Source of the DNA: Mastigamoeba balamuthi
Taxonomy: Eukaryota > Evosea > Mastigamoebida > Mastigamoebidae
NCBI GenBank assembly: GCA_902651635.1
Contig: CACRSC010000042.1
Location: 47,727 to 111,726 of the forward strand
DNA: 64,000 nucleotides
Direction of reading: 5' to 3'
In this document: positions 32,800 to 43,051 of the stretch, one piece after another
How the letters are laid out: each line of letters opens with the position of its first letter
Position numbering within the stretch: position 1 is the first letter of the stretch
The notes under the pieces: model-generated
Told to the model about the DNA's origin: nothing
What the model saw: only the letters and a program-made list of their open reading frames with translations
Databases searched by the model: none
Translations under genes and position numbers: made by a program

Positions 32800-33793
32800 A
32801 TGTTGTCACCCACGTCCGCACAGGCCCAGGCCCCGGCGTCCCCCGTCTCCGCCCCCACGGCCCCAGCCGACTCGGCTCCCGCCCCCGCCCCCGAGGCCAC
32901 GCCCCTCGCCCAGGTCGAGAAGCAGCTCAACGAGTCGTTCCGCAAGATCAGCGTCACCGCCAGCGGCGTTGCCGGCGACGTCACCGCGGTCGCGGGCAGC
33001 GTCGAGGGCGCCGTCAGCGCGGCCGCGGACGGCGTCAAGAGCGCCGTCGGGGGGTTCCTGGCCAAGGTCTCCGCGTTCGTCGGTATCGGGCCTACGCCCC
33101 GCGCCGTCGTCGTCGGGCTGAACACGCCCAGGGTCGCCGCGGTGGCGGACCGCCTCACCAAGGGAAAGCCGCAAGCAGAGGAGCCCGTCCCCTCCTCTCC
33201 CCAGGTACTCCTGCTTATATAACAGATCGCGGGGGAGGGAATATCGCGATCCGAAGGGAAATTAGGCGATTCCCGGGTTAACAAACTGACGGGTGCGGGA
33301 ATGGTTGGCAACGAAGATCGAGGGGAGGTACGTGCTCGGGATGGAGGTCGTGGGCAGGTGGTTCGGGGAGGCGGCGCGCTCGTGGCGCGCGGACGCCGCG
33401 GACGAGCGCACGATGGGCGCCGTGCTCGTGGCTGACGCCGCGGACAGGGCCAAGTTCCCCGAGGCCCGCGACGAGCTCAGGGAGCTCCTGGCACACCTCG
33501 GTGGCCCTTTTGCTGACAGGGGCGCGCTGCTCGTCGCCGTGATCGACGCCGGCGCCACCAAGGTGACCTGCTGATTCCCATATTCCGGATTCTCGAATCT
33601 AATCGGAATCTGCCGCTCGCCTGTTTCGCAGGAGGCTATGTCGGCGGAAGAGGTCGTGGCGCAGCTCGGGCTGCGCACCCTGGTGCCCAAGGTGAACTGG
33701 CACGTGCAGCAGGTCGCCACTGCGTCCCCCCTTGCCGGCCTGCAAGAGGGTATGGGCTGGCTGGCTGATGCCATTGGAATCAAGCCGCTCTGA
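32800..33793 (+). CDS. ARF/ARL-like pseudo-GTPase
   Basis: Exons 32800-33204, 33317-33562 and 33632-33793 give 270 residues. Residues 1-35 are Pro/Ala-rich and 38-97 form an Ala/Val-rich amphipathic helix region. From residue 101 the chain tracks ARF GTPases: VVVGLNTPRVAAV sits where ARF has V-G-L-D-A-A-G-K-T-T, VADAADRAKFPEARDELREL matches the V-D-S-x-D-R..E-A-R-x-E-L block, EAMSAEEVVAQLGL matches the segment after N-K-Q-D, and NWHVQQVATAS..GLQEGMGWLADAI matches the C-terminal end. The P-loop lysine, the D-x-G-G-Q switch and N-K-x-D are all absent, so nucleotide binding is unlikely. Probably a scaffold or decoy in membrane traffic (inference). Confidence 0.74.
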
Positions 33794-34088
33794 TCTGGAA
33801 CCGGGAAGATGAGTGTTGCTGAGCCAATGGTTCCTGTACAGGCCCACAGGAACAGACTTGAACAAACGAACAAACAAGGGTGATGCCCGTCTGGCAAGCT
33901 CGCGCGTGCGCTCGGTTTTCCTTTCGGTGCTGGCGTGATTAAGAGAAAATGACGTGGCGAGAATCAGAAATGCTGGGTCTTTTCTCTCGCCTGATTAGTA
34001 CACTCTTTCAGGGAAATTACGCAAATATCATGATTTGTTTCTTTATTTGTTCGGCCTGGTTCGACAGCACCCCCCACCTCCCGCCACC

Positions 34089-35122
34089 ATGCAGACGCCG
34101 AGTCTCACGCTGCGCGAGGGCTGGCTCAAGGTGCGCGTGTACGAGTGCGAGGTCGTTGTCGACGCGCGCTCGCCCGGCGCCGACGACTCGTCGTCCTCTG
34201 TCAGCAGCCTGCGCAAGCGCTGGGTCACGCTTATCGCCAAGAACGCGACCCTCGTCCCCCACTACATCCTCTCCGTCAGCACCTCGCGCTCTGTGCGCCC
34301 CTCCTCCCCCACACCGCCGCCGCCTTCCCCGACCCGATTTCTCGTCGACTGTGGAAAATTGCTCGTCCGGGGTCTGTTTCTCAGCGCCCCAAACGGCGCG
34401 TCTCCGCGTGCGTGCGTGGCGCGCCGCTGCCTGTGCAGCCGCGCCCGCGGCTGGGTGCGCGTGTGCGCGGGCTGCTTCTGGGATGGTTTTTATGCTCGGG
34501 CGCGGTAGCCCGCACCGGGGCGGTATGAACCTTTCTGCAACTGACCCTTGGGACGGGACGCGGGCAGAGCAAGGTGCCGCTCGACTCGTGGGAGGTCAAG
34601 GACGTCCTGAGGGTGTCCTCCACCGAGGACGTGCGCAGGGGCAAGAGCAAGCCGGCGCTGCGCCTGTACACAGCCGACGTGTCCGTCATGCTGGTCGCCA
34701 AGAACGAGGCCGACAGGGACGCGTGGGCCGCGCAGCTCGAGAGGTGCCGCGCGTCGGTCCGCGCCGCGGCGACGAGCTCCCTGCGCTGCAGCAACGTCAG
34801 GCAGTTCGGGGACGCGCCTGCCGACCAGCTCAGGGTCTCGAAGCTCGCGAGGAGCTTCAGCCTGTTCCGCATGGCGCAGAACGCCGACGAGTCCGAGGAC
34901 GCGGCCAACGCGCAGGGCGCGTGCGCCGAGAGCTGCACGGACGTTGCCTGCGAGGCCGAGTTCGAGAACGACGTGAAGAAGAGGATGGCGCCTGGGTTCC
35001 GCGTGGACGTCCCCCTGCGCAAGCGCATGGCGCACGCCGCTGCGTGCGAGTCCTCGGAGATGGGCCAGGGGTGCACTGGGGACCTGCCCGCGAGCTTCTC
35101 GAGCTTCTCCTCGGTCCCTTAG
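34089..35122 (+). CDS. PH-domain protein
   Basis: Exons 34089-34292 and 34568-35122 (275-nt intron, GTGCGC donor) give 252 residues from a good context start (CCACCATGC). A pleckstrin-homology fold spans about 8-145: EGWLKVRVYE opens it, LRKRWVTLIAKNATLVPHYI is the usual K-R-W-x-x-L strand, and the closing helix carries the conserved Trp in EADRDAWAAQLERCRAS. The remaining 105 residues are charged and of unknown family. It is expected to bind phosphoinositides or a membrane-bound GTPase. It stands next to the ARF-like gene in the same orientation, 296 bases downstream. Confidence 0.82.
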
Positions 35123-35139
35123 GGGGGCGCGGGGCTCGT

Positions 35140-35160
35140 GTTGTTTGTTTGTTTGTTTGT
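35140..35160 (+). repeat. TGTT microsatellite
   Basis: Five TGTT units just after the PH-gene stop codon, within the presumed 3' UTR. Confidence 0.8.
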
Positions 35161-35323
35161 CCGTACTCGTGTCGATTGCTAGCTTGTAGGCTCTCAATAG
35201 AGAAATAGACCCGCCGCTTGTTGCGCTCTCTGGCATCGTGCGATGCCGTCTGCGGCGGCAACCCGCGGTTTTGGGAGTTTCTGGTGGTGGGTGTTTGCGC
35301 GTTACAAGAATAAAAGTCCGCGG

Positions 35324-35808
35324 TCAGTTTTTCTCTTCTGACTGCGAGCACTGCTGGCACTGCAACCGGTCGTCCTTGACCACCAGTGTCGCGGGCGCCA
35401 GCACGGCGTGGCACACGCAACACACAAGGCACTTCTTGTGGAAGTACCTCCTGCCCGCCCGCACAGCGTCGCCTCCCCGAACGACTTGCTCGCACCTGTG
35501 AGGGAGGGCAGCCTGTGAGTGCCAGCCAGGGAGCACGAGACCACGAACGCCGCGGAAGCCACTCACCGCGGGCACTTGACAGTGATGCGGTCCCTGAAGC
35601 ACGTGTCGCAGAAGGGCATGGTGCCCTGCGCGCGGAACGAGTCGTGCAGCAGCCCCCCGCAGGCCGCGCACACGAGGCACGACTCGTGCCACACGGAGCC
35701 CATCGCGCCCACCGAACCGTCGTCGCCGAGGCGCACCGCGACCCCGCACCCCGGGCACAGCCCGGGCGTGTCGCCCTTGGCCTGGCCTCGAGACGACCCG
35801 CCACCCAT
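35324..35808 (-). CDS. Two-LIM-domain protein
   Basis: Exons 35808-35567 and 35495-35324 give 137 residues. LIM1 begins CPGCGVAVRL and continues W-H-E-S-C-L-V-C-A-A-C to PFCDTC. LIM2 begins KCPRCEQVVRGGDAV and continues Y-F-H-K-K-C-L-V-C-C-V-C to LQCQQC. These are double zinc-binding modules used for protein docking, often on the actin cytoskeleton. The protein is little more than two LIM units with a Gly-rich N terminus. The start at 35808 is the first ATG in frame. Confidence 0.94.
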
Positions 35809-36311
35809 CCGCACGCTCGCTCACTCACAAGCGATCTGACCTGCTGCTGTTTATAGCGCTGATCCCAGAAAACAGAGCCTTTTCCCCTGCGCGGTTTTTT
35901 CCTCAACCGAAACTGAGGCGGTGGCGACGGAGACTGCGCCCCCACCCCGTTGCACCCGCGGGGTGAGGCACGCCCGACGGCACCGCGGCACTGCTCGGCT
36001 CCGCCAAGAGGGCACGGCAGGCCCCCGGCGCATCTGCGGGCGCCTGACTCGCGAATTGAGCACGTCGGTGCCTGAAAAAAAACAAAACACACTTGGGGGG
36101 ATTTGCTATTTGACGATGCAGGATGGGTGTGCACGGAAGACGGTGTGAGGTGGGGAGGGGGAGAGTTTCGGGGGGAGCGAGAGGAGGAGGAGGCGGAGGA
36201 TGAGGGGGGAGGGATTCATAGCAGTTGCCGGGTTGCGGGAATTGGGGGTGTTTTTTACGGCTGCAAATTGGAGCCGGTGAAGGCGAGGGAGACCAGTTAG
36301 TGTCGCAGCGC
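35809..36311. other. Intergenic region between G beta and LIM genes
   Basis: No gene supported. The right half is purine-rich on the plus strand (about 36145-36215). It should carry the LIM promoter and the 3' UTR of the G-beta gene. Confidence 0.45.
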
Positions 36312-38161
36312 TTACGCCCAGATCTTGAGCGACGCGTCCCAGCTCCCAGTGCACAGCGCCATGCCGTCGGGCGACACGTCGAGGCATGACACGCGGTTCT
36401 CGTGGCCCTGTAGTGTCATCACGCGCTCCCCCTTGAGCGTGTCCCACACGTTGCAGTTGAAGTCGTCGTACCCAGCGAACAGCAGGCGCCCGCTGTGTTG
36501 TGCCGTCCATTGCGCAGGGCGGTGTCAGCGAGGCCACAGGGCAGACGAGCGAAGGCAGGAGAGTGGGAGTCTGCTGTGTGGGGTGTGCGGGGGGGAGGGG
36601 AGGGCGGTGCGGGCCTGTTGCTGAACGAGACCGAGGTGATGCCGCTCAGGATGTTGTCGTGCGTGTACGACATCAGCTCGCGGTCCGCGCGGATGTCGAA
36701 GAGGCGGCAGCTCGCGTCGTCCGACCCCGTGCCGAACGCCATCCCGTTCGGGAAGAAGCTGGCAGCGAAGGCGGCGACAGTGAATTTCCCGCACAACCGT
36801 TACATTATTATGACCACGGCCACGCCACGCCCCAAACCCCGCGCGAGCCCCCATTTGCGCGCCGTTGGGGGGTGATATTCCCGCCCGCCCGCGCGGCATA
36901 CTAAACACCGGCCCTCCTCCCCAATCGAGTGTGATACAAAAAAAAGCCCCAGCGAGTGAGAAGTTCAAACAAACACAAGATATAAACCGGAGAAACAGCA
37001 CAGGGGGGATTGCGCAGCGGCAGGGGCCGAGGAAAGATCGGGGGGCGGGCGATATATGAGAGGTGGGGGGGGCACGGAGAGGGGGAGGGGGAAATCGCAA
37101 CTGGACAGCATTGATGTCGCTCTCGTGGCCCTGGAAGGTCTGCTGGCACTTGCCCGAGCGGATATCCCAGAGCTTGGCGGTCGCATCGCAGGCGCCGGAG
37201 ATGAAGATGTTGCGGTCCTTCTCGGGGAGGACGCTGACGCTCATGACGTCGCCGTTGTGGTCGTTGAACTCCATGAGCTTGGTGCCGGCCTCGACGTCCC
37301 AGAGGATGCAGGTCATGTCGCCCGAGCTCGTGATGATCTCGCGGTCCGAGAGGAACCTGCAGCAGCTCAGGTACCCCGTGTGCGCATTGAGCTCTCGGAA
37401 GACCCGGATCGGCGCGTCCCTGCGCGTGTGCGTGGCGCAATCGCCTGCGTGAGATTCCGAGAAACAGCCCGCGCGGGAACTCACCGCGTGCGCAGGTTGT
37501 ACACCGAGCAGATGTTGTCGAGCCCTCCGCACGCAACGAGGCCCCCGTTCGGCGAGTACGCGCACGTCATCACCCTGCGCTCGCCCGCCGGGCGAAGGTG
37601 TAAGGATCGGGCCGCTTGGGACGCGGGGGAAATTGAATTCGAATTGGGGCCCTTTCACCGCGGCGGCGGGCGCGAAAAAGAGAACGCGCGCGCAATACGT
37701 GGCGTGTGTTGGCGGACCAGGTGGAGCGGAGCGGGACTGCGTGGATCTTGTTGGTCGTGAGGCCGTCCCACACGAGGAGCTTCCCGTCCTGCGACGCGCT
37801 GACGAGGTGGTGGCTGTCGCTGGCCCAGTGCATCGCGTAGATCTTCTGCAGATGGCCGCGCAGCTGCCTGCGCCACTTTATCTTCTCCGCCCTCGTCACG
37901 CTCGGCACATCCTTGGCGACCTGTTTGACTGCGGGGCGGCGCGCACGGGGACGCGCGGCGAGGCGGCGATTGTGCGGGGTGGGTGAGATTCGCTTTCAAA
38001 TTGAATTTGTGGCGGTTGAAAAAATAATATTTTTTGTGTGTGGGGGGCCTGAAAAAAAACGGACGCGTGGTGTCCTTCATGGCCTCGCGGTTGGCCCGGA
38101 TGTCGTCCTTGAGCTTGTCCGTCTCGCGGCGGACCCTCTGGATTTGGTCGACGATGCTCAT
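36312..38161 (-). CDS. GNB: Heterotrimeric G-protein beta subunit
   Basis: Exons 38161-38065, 37928-37718, 37574-37485, 37419-37102, 36758-36615 and 36492-36312 give 346 residues. The N-terminal coiled coil ([20 protein letters not shown]) that pairs with G gamma is present. Seven WD40 blades follow with near-canonical text: [77 protein letters not shown] and [11 protein letters not shown]. It forms the membrane-linked beta-gamma dimer downstream of seven-pass receptors. The intron between exons 5 and 6 needs a GC donor (CAG|GCCCGC) to give the conserved [14 protein letters not shown]. Exon 4/5 joining (..DINAV-H-FFPNG) is the only slightly uncertain junction. Confidence 0.98.
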
Positions 38162-38311
38162 ATTACTATTATTTTTTCTCTGACTGGGAGAGAGAGCGGG
38201 GGGGCCGGGAGCGGCGCTGCTTTCGTTTTGTCCCCCACACAAGGAGAAGAAAAATCACGATATTTTTGAGACTCGATTTTATTAGCTGTATCGGGCGATG
38301 CTGGTTTGCGT

Positions 38312-38729
38312 TTAGCGAGGGTACGGAAGGCCTTGCGCCTTGACGACAGCAACCATCTCCGGTGGTAGCGTGCCCGTCAGCGTGATCGCGTACAGACCCG
38401 GCACCGCATTGCCTAAATGTCGAGAAAATCAATTGTTAATCAACGATTTTAGATCCGAATATCTTACTCGGGATTTGCTTGTACCGCGCCACCCAACTCC
38501 TGTTGGGCGTCGTCATCGCGATCAGCCTGGCGCAGGAAACAGTGAGTATGAGAGAGGTTCCCACCGTGCGGCGGTACCCAGAGAAAGTTGCAGTGGTGCC
38601 CTCCTCGACGCGGTCGCGCGCGCGGTCGAGCTCGAGGAACACGCAGTTGTCGCACCCCCTGTCCACGAACTGCTTCAGCGTCTTGATGAGCCCGCAGCAC
38701 AGGCACGCTCTCTGCTCATTCATCGACAT
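38312..38729 (-). CDS. SPT4: Transcription elongation factor SPT4
   Basis: Exons 38729-38578, 38526-38468 and 38412-38312 give 103 residues, the usual size. The N-terminal zinc finger (RACLCCGLIKTLKQFVDRGC-DNC) and the SWVARYKQIP..GLYAITLTGTLP end are both diagnostic. SPT4 binds the NGN domain of SPT5 to form DSIF, which travels with RNA polymerase II. The second intron ends with a textbook branch site TTGATTAAC before TTTAG. Confidence 0.97.
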
Positions 38730-38927
38730 CTCGCCGGCCCGCGCGGAAAAAAACAAAATCTAAAATCTCCCGCTGCAAGATATCGATTGATTTAACCCGG
38801 CTGGTTTTAAATCCAGAGAAGCCGGCCACCGATTGACCGCGTCTGGTTTTCCGCAGATGGCAGCAAGCCGCTGCTTTTTTTCAGCGTGTTGTCATTGCCG
38901 CCCAGGAGAGCGGGGCTGTGCGTGTGC

Positions 38928-39330
38928 TCAAGGCTTGCTCTCCTGGCTCGGCGTGTAGGGGAGCGAGAACAGGTTGACGGCTTCCGTGGCGAGCGCGAGG
39001 AAGTCGAACATGGACGAGACCGACGTGCGCAGCGCCTTGGCGTCCAGCGACTCGAACGTCCTGCCAGCAGCGCGGGTGAGTGTGCCTGAGCCCAGGCAAG
39101 CGGGGGCGGCGTGTCTGCTATGCGTGTTGTGTGATCGTGCGTGGTTTGTGCTGTGCTCACACGAAGAGGGAGCGGCCGCTGTGGGTGAACGTGCGGCGGA
39201 CGACATCCCGGCGGAGCTCCTTGTCCACAGAGAGCGAGTTGCAGACAATCTCAGCCTGGCGGTCGTCGTCGTAGAGCGCCTCGACAACGACCTTGATCTG
39301 CTCTTGCTGTGCCTGTGCCGCCGCCGCCAT
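38928..39330 (-). CDS. PCC1: KEOPS/EKC complex subunit PCC1 (LAGE3-like)
   Basis: Exons 39330-39161 and 39060-38928 give 100 residues. The pattern DRQAEIVCNSLSVDKELRRD, then a beta strand, then LDAKALRTSVSSMFDFLALA matches Pcc1/LAGE3 (the L-R-x-S-V-x-S-x-x-D-x-L-x-L helix). In KEOPS it dimerises and binds Kae1 for tRNA t6A synthesis. The intron donor GTGAGC lies in phase 2 after SLF. Confidence 0.9.
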
Positions 39331-39526
39331 CGCACCCGCGCGATTTTTTTCTCTGAGATATGCTACGGTATCTTGAGATTTTTGCGTGATCAAACACCAC
39401 CGCACAGGCTCATTAATCAGAAACCAGTTGCTCGTAGTAGCCTGAAATGGATCCACATCGCAAACTCCGGAGGTTTGTGTATTGGTTTCCCGCTTCATTG
39501 CTTCTTCATTGAGGGGCTACTGTGCA

Positions 39527-40764
39527 TCAGCAGAGAACCAGCAGTGCTGCCATAGTGAAAGCAGTGAGCGCCGCCCTTGAGGCGACACTCGTCTGCCCCG
39601 GTTTCTTGCTCTCGCTGCTTGCGGGAGTCACCGGCGTGACTGGAGTTTCCGAGCTGCTAGCAGGAACATACGTCGACTCGTACGACCATCCCAGAAGCCT
39701 CGACCCCGCAGACGCAGCCTCCGCAATGCACTTGTGCCCGAAGTTCTCGTCATACTTGAGGTCGAACAGGATCTCCTGCGGCGTCCTGGGCCCGCGCACC
39801 GGCTCAACACGCACGACAACCATGGAGGACTCGCCAGTCACGTGGGTGTCATTGAGCATCGCGTTGACAAGGCCCTCAGCCATGCACTTGGCGCGGATGT
39901 TCGCAACAAACGTGTCACGGCATTGTGCAGACGTGCAGTTGGTCAGGTTGGCCTTGAGCAGGTAAGCGTCTGCCACGCAGGCACCGGACACGAGCCTGGA
40001 GCCGCTGCGGCAGTCGCACGTCTTGTCGTCGTCCATGTTGTCGCAGTACGTAGTGTTGGAGAGCTCGTCGCACACCTCGCCCGACTCGAGGACCCCATCG
40101 CCGCAAATCGTGCACCCGGGCAGCTTCGCGTGATCCGTGCCCTGGAACCTCCCACACGACCCGTCGCACAGCTGGCACACGCTGCTCCTCTGGCATTCGC
40201 GGAGCGCGTTCTTCGGGTTGAGCGGCTTGTTGCACGGCCCTAGTCATCCATCCTGTCAGCACACGGTGCGGTGCACAGTAGAAACAGAGGGAGAACAAAT
40301 GCACCGAGAGAGACTGTGTAGCGGCTAGTGCGGACTTCCGTGCCGGCGGTGCATTGGATTTCGACAGCGACGCTGTCGTGGATGGCCCCGTCCTCGTCCA
40401 GGAAGTCCTTCTCGCTGATGGTGCCCCAGGTGGTCCACGCGGTGACGCCAGAGGGTGCAGTCCCCAAGGTCGGATTCGTGCTGTCGAAGACATTGATCGA
40501 GATGGTCTTGTTGTTGGACAGCGCCCCGATCCCCTCGCACTTGACCACGACCTTGGCCTCCGTGGTGTTGAACTGCGACAGTTCGCGTCGGTTGTTTTTC
40601 ACCCGCTGTGAAAAATGACGCACGTAAACCCTGTGCCACAGAGTGTCGAACGGGCTCAGAGTCTGGCTGGAGCCGGCCGCGGGGCTGGTCTCGAAGAACG
40701 TGAAGTTGGCGTGGCAGAGAGCCGCTACCAGCGACACGAGCATGAGGGCACGCAGCGACATCAT
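39527..40764 (-). CDS. Secreted Cys-rich protein with Myxococcus-type repeat, GPI-like end
   Basis: Exons 40764-40305 and 40239-39527 give 390 residues. A signal peptide (MMSLRALMLVSLVAALCHA) is followed by a domain with several N-glycosylation sites. A cysteine-rich region then contains CGDGVLESGEVCDE and further Cys-x-Cys pairs, which matches the C-G-D-G-x-x-x-x-G-E-x-C-D repeats (DUF4215/Myxococcus cysteine-rich) found on bacterial and protist surface proteins. The C terminus is Ser/Thr/Pro-rich followed by a hydrophobic stretch ending in LLVLC, a typical GPI-anchor signal. Probably a cell-surface protein. The function of the first 150 residues is unknown. Confidence 0.82.
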
Positions 40765-40885
40765 CTTCCAGCAGTGTGGCAGTTTAGGATGTGCAGTGCG
40801 GGAAATATCTCATGCACGAGTCGAAAATCGTTGAATAACATGTGTATCTTGCTCCCTTTCGGGATCTGCCAGTGACGTCTCATGC

Positions 40886-42811
40886 TTACGTGTTCGCTGC
40901 CTCGCGGTTGGGGAGGAGGACAGCACCGCAGTGGTGGCAAGTGACCGAGAATGTGCCGTACATGGCAGACAGCTCTCTCTTTGACAGAACGCCGTCCTGG
41001 TGATCCTGCGGGCACGCCCCTGTTGCCACCGCCGCCAGGGTCAATGCCCTCCGCCACTGGTGATACAGCAGCGCCTTCTCGAAGTGACCCATGCATCCCC
41101 AGCCCGCTGTCGCCTGCTCCACAATCCCCGGAGAGCTGCAAGCGAGAAGCGACTCGCACGCTCGCAGGTGAGCACGTACAGTCCACAGAAGCTCTCCGCG
41201 GAGCGCATTAAGCTCCACGAGGTTCTTCCGGGTCCCGGAATTGGCCTTGTGGGAGGCCACAGCGTCTTGCACAATTTTTCCTTCTCTATCGAGAGCAGCA
41301 ATGCAATCGGCAGCTTTGGTGGCCATGTGCTGCAGGGCGTTAACAGCGATAGTGGTTTCCGGCCCGAGACGGAGCCACGTCGGGTTCGATGAAAGTGTAC
41401 CGGGCACGTTGTGGGTATGGGAGTGCGACTCGATAGCTTCTGCGAGCTCCCGCATTCTCGAGACGGGCTCTGCTTGCGATAAGGAACGCAGCTCGACCGA
41501 GATAGAGAGCTCGCTCGCACAGAGGCTGCGCAGAACAACTTCCTGGGGGTGGAACACACTTCGGTAGTTGGCAACGTACGCGCAGCATGCACTAGCGACC
41601 CGAGGCAGCGTAGTGCGATCTCTGCCACACCTTAGAGCGCTCATCCCAAGGGCGACCGCCACGACTTGCAGGCACACGTCAATCGGGACTGGCTCTGCAG
41701 CTCCGTGCGACAACGCATCCCGAATACCAGGAGAAGCCTCGAACTCGAACAAGTCCATCAGGGCAGCACAGGCACCACCTCCGAGGTCCGAGAGCAGTTT
41801 GTTGGGAACGCCAGGGGCAATCTCGTCTGCAAGCAGAATGGTCATCGTTGTGTACAGCTCGTCCCCGGCGCTGGCAGTGCGCACTCTCGGAGGCAGGCCG
41901 TTCGCATCCGCGTAGGCAACACGGAGCGACTGCTCCAATTCTGGAAGGAGCAGTACGAGGCACGCGTCGGGGTCCCTCTCCGCCACGAGCCAGCGCAGGG
42001 CATCCTCCCAGGTCTTCTCGTGCCCGTCCGGGATGAATGCGGACCCCTGTACCGCTGACATAAGTTCGGCGAGATCTTCGCTGCCTGTCAGCGGCGGCTT
42101 CGGCGTCGGCTGCGACGACAGCACGGCGAGGGGCCTCCTGGAGCCAGCGGACGACAGCGCAGCGCACAGTGCCTGCGGGGAGCAGGCGATGCACAGCAGC
42201 AGCAGCGAGACCCAAGCGGGCCACAGCTCCGAGTCCAGAAGGAACCCGTGCCAGGCGAGGTTGCGCAGGTTGATGCTGTTGAGGCCGCCCACGAGGGCAG
42301 TCATGAGGGCGCAGTACTCGGGCCCGGCGAGCGCCTGGAGCTCCGGGGCCTGCAGCGTCATCCGGACCTTTCGGGGCACCACCACCACGCCAGAGGCCTT
42401 CCTCGGCCTGGCGACTGTCCACACCGCGTCGCCCACTGCGCGGTCGAGCGCGGCAGTGGCCAGCAGCAGCGCCAGGCGCGAGTGCCCGTCTCTGTGCAGC
42501 TGCGCGAGCCGCCTCAGCCTCCCAGCGGGCAGCAGAGGGCCGTCCCACACCGCAGACGCCGCGCAGAGCACGGGACTGCTGAGGAACAGCTCGTGGGCAG
42601 TGGCGGCGGCCGCTCCGAGGTAGTCGGAGGCGTGCAGGAAGCGCGTGGACTCGGGGAGCGCGGGGTCGAAGGCGGCGGGGCACTCGCGCGCGTACGCCGG
42701 CCAGTCGACGAGGCCGCTCGGCGTGACCAGCGCTGGGCGGGCAGCGGGCGTAGCCCGGGGCTTGATGAGGGCCCACACCTCGGCCCTGAGACTCGTCCGC
42801 GCCTCGCTCAT
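40886..42811 (-). CDS. ERMARD-like (DUF4209) protein
   Basis: A single exon of 641 residues from the ATG at 42811 (MSEARTSL). The frame extends about 65 codons further upstream and holds another ATG, so the start is a choice. The block GGLNSINLRNLAWHGFLLDS matches the ERMARD/DUF4209 signature (N-L-R-N-x-x-W-H-G), and the preceding C-A-L-M-T-A-L helix fits. The rest is helical and Ala/Leu-rich. The last 25 residues carry C-H-H-C, possibly a zinc-binding stub. Human ERMARD is tied to ER-associated RNA degradation and neuronal migration, with biochemistry unclear. A hydrophobic stretch (WVSLLLLCIACS) follows the signature. Confidence 0.7.
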   Translation of the reverse strand: MSEARTSLRAEVWALIKPRATPAARPALVTPSGLVDWPAYARECPAAFDPALPESTRFLHASDYLGAAAATAHELFLSSPVLCAASAVWDGPLLPAGRLRRLAQLHRDGHSRLALLLATAALDRAVGDAVWTVARPRKASGVVVVPRKVRMTLQAPELQALAGPEYCALMTALVGGLNSINLRNLAWHGFLLDSELWPAWVSLLLLCIACSPQALCAALSSAGSRRPLAVLSSQPTPKPPLTGSEDLAELMSAVQGSAFIPDGHEKTWEDALRWLVAERDPDACLVLLLPELEQSLRVAYADANGLPPRVRTASAGDELYTTMTILLADEIAPGVPNKLLSDLGGGACAALMDLFEFEASPGIRDALSHGAAEPVPIDVCLQVVAVALGMSALRCGRDRTTLPRVASACCAYVANYRSVFHPQEVVLRSLCASELSISVELRSLSQAEPVSRMRELAEAIESHSHTHNVPGTLSSNPTWLRLGPETTIAVNALQHMATKAADCIAALDREGKIVQDAVASHKANSGTRKNLVELNALRGELLWTVRAHLRACESLLACSSPGIVEQATAGWGCMGHFEKALLYHQWRRALTLAAVATGACPQDHQDGVLSKRELSAMYGTFSVTCHHCGAVLLPNREAANT

Positions 42812-43051
42812 GGAGCCGAGCAATTGTTGGTTTGTGGAAAGTTGATATCTGCTCAGAATCTTGACTTGGATTCCGCTGCTGAGGCCAAGAAAATGCGAGT
42901 GCATCTTGCGAATGCTGAGGAATACGTCCTTGATGAAGAGAGTCACTGGTGACTGTGCCCTGCGAGGCCCGGAACTGGGTGGTCTGGTGGTGTGGAAGAT
43001 CTCCAATCAAAAATCAGGGAAAACAGACGGACAGCACGAGTCCGAGGCAAA

